A stretch of 64,000 nucleotides of DNA from Triops longicaudatus. Lineage: Eukaryota; Arthropoda; Branchiopoda; Notostraca; Triopsidae. This document shows positions 59,001 through 64,000 of the stretch, piece by piece. The DNA lies in NCBI GenBank assembly GCA_022885665.1, contig JAGQDJ010000202.1, forward strand, positions 868,001 to 932,000, in the 5' to 3' direction. The notes below the pieces were generated by a model that was not told the DNA's origin, made no database searches, and saw nothing but the letters and a program-made list of their open reading frames with translations. The first letter of the stretch is position 1; every line of letters starts with the position of its first letter. Made by a program: the position numbers and the translations under genes.

Positions 59001-62000
59001 AGTGAGCCAGGTCTTGCGTCAAGCGTTGCAGCAGCAAGGCTGGTCATTAGCCACGCCCCGGGAGGCAACCGAACGGACTTTGGAAACGCCGCAGGTCGAC
59101 CAAAACAAGCCAATAATGCAGCCAGTTATCCAACAGACGGTCCAGGTGAGTCAGGGCCCGACTGCTCAGGCTCAGAAAGATCAGCAGCCTAGTATCGGGT
59201 TCCAGAACTCGTTTTTGGAGAGTTTGGCCCGAAGCCAAAATATTCCCACCCCGAAGAAACCGAAAAAGTCATATCCTAAGAAGAAAAAGAAGAAAGATGA
59301 ATCGCCAGCTCCACCTCCTGCTCCTGCAGTGTCAGCAGCACCCGCGGAGGCGGTGCCGACGGCTCCGATGGTGGTGATGGCGTCACAGGCGCCCAATGGA
59401 CAAATGAACAATGGAGTTAGTGTAGGAAATAATACTCAGAAAAATGTACAGACGGCAGTGAACGGAATGCCGACGTATATTATCGCACCAGGGGGTGGTG
59501 CTGTTGCACAGGTGACTCGTAACAACCCAACCCCGCCCAGTAATGCGACGACGGTGGTCTCGGTTGTGAATATCAGTAGCGGGCAAATGATGCCGACAAA
59601 TTTGGCCACGCCGACGGTAGTCAACGCGGGAGGAGGGAATGTAGTCCATCGGGTTCAGACGATTCAGCTAACACCACAGAATCAACAAGTAAGCGAGCAT
59701 ATTTCCACTTGTACACTCAACGGGCTGTTTACAGTGGAAACTAAGATTCGCTGTAGTGTGTCTTGAACTTTGGTTTAAATTTCATGCTGAAAACTTTATT
59801 TATATTTTAAGTCGACCTTAACGTCATACGCTCATGAATTCAGCGTTTAATGAACGTAAATAGAAAAAAAAACGCGTAAAAATGAATTAATTAAAAAAAT
59901 AATATCTAAAGTACTGTGCCACTATGAAAAAAATCTTTGATCTATGTGTTACATCGTTGGACTTGTGTCTGCGGAATTGTAATAGATGTTTTCTTGTTAT
60001 TTGCAGAGTTTACGTAATATTCAAGCACAAATCCAGTATTTGACAAGCAAAAATGACCCTTCGCCACAGGAGTCGACGCTGCTACAGAAATTGATTCAGC
60101 ATCAGCAGAAGATCCTCATGACGGGCAAACCCATTCCAACTATTCCTGGTCAACATGCACAAGGCGTTCAATTCGTAAGCCATAATGTTGTCTTGCTGAA
60201 TTTCCCCTTATAAATTATGTATACCATTTCGTCTTTTCGGTTCTGAAAGCGTCTTGCCTGATTTTCTTCTTTCTTTTTGTGCATACAATTTAATAAGCAT
60301 ATTCGTGTTTCTTGCAGTGTAGTTTTACGTTTTTGCATTTATGAGTTGCATTCCGTACGCTGCTAAGTTTCATCTTATCATTTCTATTGTCCGTTGTTTC
60401 ATTTCTGAAGAATTTGGAAGTGGTTGTAAATTTTGCTTGATTAGAATGTAACATCTTTCTGTTTTCTTTTTTTTTCGTTTGCTCTTGCGAAACAAAGAAT
60501 GCTCCAGCGAATGCTTCTAGCCAGAATGAGCCTGATCAGATTCCGCAACACGGAAGTACCATGAAAGGCGCCCATAATAAGCCTGTGCCTGCTAACATAC
60601 AACAAAATACACATTTGGCCAACCTTTTACGCGGCGATAGACCCGCCATGGCTTCCAGGGTTTGTTTGTCTTATCTCTTTTTTGCTACTTAATGTATTAA
60701 GAAAGTCTTCCCGTATTACCCATTGCGAATGTAAATTTAGTTGCATTAGTATTTAGTTTATTTAATATGTGATTGCTTCTCGTCATTTGACTGTTTGATC
60801 ATTGGTAATCAGATTAATTTGTCATTGGCCGTCTTCCGTCTTTGCTTTGACTTGCTCTTCGGTTTTTAAAAAGGGCCGAATTTTTACATGTTTTGCCCTA
60901 TCTCTTGTTCTGTCTGGTCATTTTCGACTATTCTTTTTTGACTTTTTGTTTAAATTTCTTATCTGCTCATCTTGTCGGAAAATAATTCCTAAACCGACAA
61001 AGAACTAGTGTCTAATATATGTATATAAGTTCTTGACTTCTAAGGACAAACAGAATTCAGTGTGTTACGTTGGTACTTACTTAACTCATTTTTATTTCCT
61101 AGCAGATGACTACTGCCAATGTAAATCAAGCAGCACAACCAGTGCGATATTTCCACCAAATTGGAAACCAAGTCATTAGTTTGACGCCACAGCAGTCCCG
61201 GCCGACTACCGTGGTGGCCACGGCCGTACCACAACAACCCATCCCGGCCACGCCTACTGTTCCTCAGCCGGTGCGGCAGGTCGTGATTATGCCTCATGCC
61301 TTAGCTCAGCCTGTCTCCTCCATTATCGGCACCTCATCCTCCTCCACCTCATCATCTTCCTTAGTTACGGCAACAACGCCTGTTATGAGCGCCAGTTCTG
61401 GCGGCGCCGCAGCCAAAGTCACTGTGAATAGCAACATGGCCGCGAAAGTAGTAGTAGTACCTGTGACGAGCTCCTCCACTATAACAACCGTAGCCAGTAC
61501 AAGTGGCACGTCCAACCAAGGTATTACGACAGTCGTGAGCTCCGTCGCGCCGGAGACGTCGTCGGTGACAACGAGCAACATCGTCACTGTTGTGAAAACT
61601 GAACCGACGACAGTTGCGGCACCCACATTCCCCCGTGGTGTCAAAAGGGGTGCTGTTACTCCTCCGAAACCCACCATCAGTAAAAGTACTTTGTAAGTTT
61701 AATTTTTTGTTTTCTAGAACATTTTAAAAACAAATAAAATTTCAAACGCCGCTTGCCATTGCAATGATTATGAATTAAACCTATGTGTAATAACATGATA
61801 ATTGTTTGATAGCTACTATTATCTTATTGTTTTTAGTTCAAAGGGTATTTTTATGTAAAACAAAGATCAAGGAGTAACCAAATATTTACTTAAACCATTT
61901 GTTTAGGTTTGAACATCAGTTGAAAACGGATCAGAATGGAGCGCTCACACCCGATTGTAAATCGCCGTTCAAGAACAAATCGAACGCTTGCAAAAGATTG

Positions 62001-63206
62001 ATTCGGTATCACGTGTTCCATGAGAAAGAACCTCATCCGAAGGAAGAAGAAAAGGCGGAAGAGTGGTTCGAGGCTACAGCGGAACATTTTGCGCTCAAAT
62101 TTCGGCAAATGCTCAACAAATATCATTACTTGTTACTTATGGACAGCATGGTACGTTTCATAAGAAAAAGGAAAGAATTAGATGCATTTTATTAGGTCAA
62201 ACAGATTTTGTATTTCGAATTTTGTATTAATTTATTTTTCCGTGATGATTCTTAGAAAGAGGCGCCGGCTTCTGAATACGTCATGATAGATCGACTGTTC
62301 GTGGCGGAGGAGAAGGGAACACTAGAACGCCTCAAGGAAGAAGCTGCTCAACCTAAAAAAGAAGGTAGCAATACTTTGACAGCTGTACTTTTATTACTCT
62401 AGTAGATAAATAGTTGTAAGTATTTCAGCTCTGAAAAATAGAAAGACCGAGTATTTTCCGTACTTAGTTTATTTATTTATTTTTTGCAAGCTACACAGTT
62501 GCTTGGTAGACAGCTTGTGAAACTTTTACGTACAAGTTTATTGATCTATTTTTTTCGATTTTTAGAAGAGATAGTTCCCGTTCCAGCAATGGAGGAAGTG
62601 ATAGTGAAAAAGGAAGTAGAATCCCGTTTTCCTAAGTTGAAGCTTTCGAGAAAGGAAGGCGAGCATTACAAATCGGAACTGAAAGAAGTGCGTGTTGTCA
62701 TGGAAGATGTGGTACGTAATGGATATTTCAAAAAAGAAGGCTATGAGTACGATACCACCAGTCAAGATAGTAGTAACTCGATGCCTTCGCATTCTTTTCG
62801 GCATCAACAACAGCAGCAACCCACTTCCCAGCAATACGATGAGTGGGAAGCGATTCGTAACGAAGTGGCCTTTTTCACCCAAGAGGAAGGGGGTGGAGCG
62901 CCAGGGACCTCTGCAACAGCTCCGTTCCCTATCCAGGACGACCTTTTGCACTCCCAAGTCCAAAGTGCAATTGACGGTATACTCAACTTGCAGAAATTGG
63001 AAGGAGACGATGATCCTTCAGGTTTGAGTGCTATGGATTTGGAATCGAATACCGGTGCAGTCGGTGTTCGCGGCCACGAAGCCATGGACTATGAAACGAG
63101 TTTGAACGATTACGAAGGTTCATTGATGGATGAATGTAGCGACAGTGCGACGGAGATACAAGGCGACGTAGCTCTAAACGAGGCTGTCAGAAGCATTTTG
63201 ACATGA
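56075..63206 (+). CDS. BICRA/BICRAL (GLTSCR1) chromatin-remodelling subunit
   Basis: BICRA and BICRAL are defining subunits of the non-canonical BAF (GBAF/ncBAF) complex, binding BRD9 and SMARC proteins in the nucleus. Ten exons: 56075-56112, 56172-56211, 56725-57084, 57478-59688, 60007-60174, 60498-60659, 61103-61692, 61907-62150, 62256-62364 and 62566-63206. They give 1520 residues. The start MERDQQRLLDVIGDPNALES with FLGLSS resembles the conserved N-terminal helix. The 2.2-kb exon encodes Pro/Gln-rich low-complexity sequence and two Lys-rich basic patches. The hallmark GLTSCR1 domain is at about residues 1190-1270: FEHQLKTDQNGALTPDCKSP, then ACKRLIRYHVFHEK and HFALKFRQMLNKYHYLLLMD. The C-terminus is acidic, with a Gln run. 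An NAGNAG acceptor precedes exon 7. Identification rests on the GLTSCR1 domain and overall layout; invertebrates usually have one such gene, so BICRA versus BICRAL cannot be separated. Confidence 0.93.
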
Positions 63207-64000
63207 CCTTGGCTACTACTCGCCTTTTGTCGTGAGATAAAAGAAATATCATGTACACAAAACACACAAATACCAGAAAGCGAACGTCTTTCATTTTTTA
63301 TGTGACATTTTTTCCATTTTTAAAAAACTGAAATTGTGAATATCGAATAGGCACATAATGTAATCTAGGTTAATTTTTCATGTGTTTTATTTGTGAGCGA
63401 AAAAAAGGTCAGGAAAGAATTCTTATAGGATTTTTACCTTTGGGGCTAAACAAATGAAAGAAAATGGGTTTTCTTTTCTGAAGGATGTGATCTCCATATT
63501 GGGAAAAACAGTTGTGTAAACAGTGGTGTTCTTTTTTATATTTCACCTCCGAAGGGAGACAAAATCGTAATGAAACAAATACTTTGTTTCTTCCTGAAGA
63601 GGAGAAAATTGTGCTCCTGATTTTGAAACTGTTTTAGATGTTCACCTGAATTTTAATTATTGCAAGGCAAAAAATATGGGAATCGTGTTCCACCTCAGGG
63701 CCCAAATGAATTAATAAGTGGTTGTGTGAATATTATGTATGTTCTGCAGCCCGAAAAACAAGTTTTTACAACAACGAAACCATCGCGAAAATTTTCTCTT
63801 CGTCACAAATACTGGAAGTATCGGTTTCACAGAAAAATACGATAAATAGAATTCCGAAGTTAGTGATTGGCCAACAGTGTGACACTTAGGCTTCAGTTAC
63901 GCCAAGGAAAGTCTTCTACTTTACCATTCATGTATTACTATATACTGGATTTACAAACAAGTGTGACAATAAGTGATAACAATAAGGGCACTCTTAACTG
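63207..64000. other. BICRA 3' flank
   Basis: Probably 3' UTR and downstream DNA. I see no canonical AATAAA close to the stop. The frame at 63660-63845 has no recognisable similarity. No other gene is visible. Confidence 0.5.

Noticed and set aside
1..64000. tRNA, rRNA, snRNA genes, CRISPR arrays or prokaryotic systems
   Set aside because: I looked for cloverleaf-like or conserved RNA motifs and repeat-spacer patterns and saw none; a covariance-model search would be needed to exclude small RNAs.

Overview
This window is nuclear DNA from an animal. Every recognisable gene is a metazoan orthologue, almost all are split by GT-AG introns, and no prokaryotic or viral gene is visible. The mix of genes (alpha-arrestin, EPS8, DEPDC1, a degenerin-type channel, a DM-domain factor whose C-terminal block resembles the DMRT93B/DMRT3 class, BICRA) fits a protostome, most likely an arthropod; no marker in the window settles the species. 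CFAP57 implies that the organism makes motile axonemes somewhere, for example in sperm. The genome is fairly compact: many introns are only about 49-80 nt and genes are often less than 0.5 kb apart.

Layout: 1-3.8 kb holds no gene I can support, but contains a short pogo/Tigger-type MITE. 3.8-9.3 kb (+) is an arrestin-domain (ARRDC) gene with a hAT-type MITE in intron 4. 10.4-11.0 kb (-) is the single-PDZ protein TAX1BP3. A possible two-exon secreted peptide lies at 11.7-12.5 kb (+). 13.2-20.7 kb (+) is EPS8, with a 170-base assembly gap inside a TA repeat in one intron. It is tail-to-tail with DEPDC1 (21.1-24.7 kb, -). DUS4L (25.2-26.3 kb, -) and a DEG/ENaC channel (26.8-28.9 kb, -) follow. 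TMEM115 (30.0-31.5 kb, +) faces CBLL1/Hakai (33.0-34.4 kb, -). CBLL1 is divergent from an intronless AMT gene (34.7-35.9 kb, +) across only 282 bp. A gene-poor stretch (36-41.4 kb) precedes a Dmrt gene (41.4-44.5 kb, +), CFAP57 (45.4-50.5 kb, +), a GTSE1-like gene (50.6-53.1 kb, -) and BICRA (56.1-63.2 kb, +).

The genes do not form a pathway and the order looks like ordinary eukaryotic neighbourhood. Themes that recur are mitotic proteins (DEPDC1, GTSE1-like), actin and membrane signalling (EPS8, ARRDC, TAX1BP3), nuclear regulators (BICRA, Dmrt, CBLL1) and housekeeping enzymes (AMT, DUS4L). Gene models were assembled by hand from splice-site phase and family resemblance. Summed coding lengths are divisible by three for all models except the channel, where one internal exon edge is off by one base in my count. 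I found no convincing undescribed system. The most useful leads are the two MITEs, the intronless AMT with its DRE-bearing divergent promoter, the fast-diverging GTSE1-like gene, and a few orphan exon-like segments.
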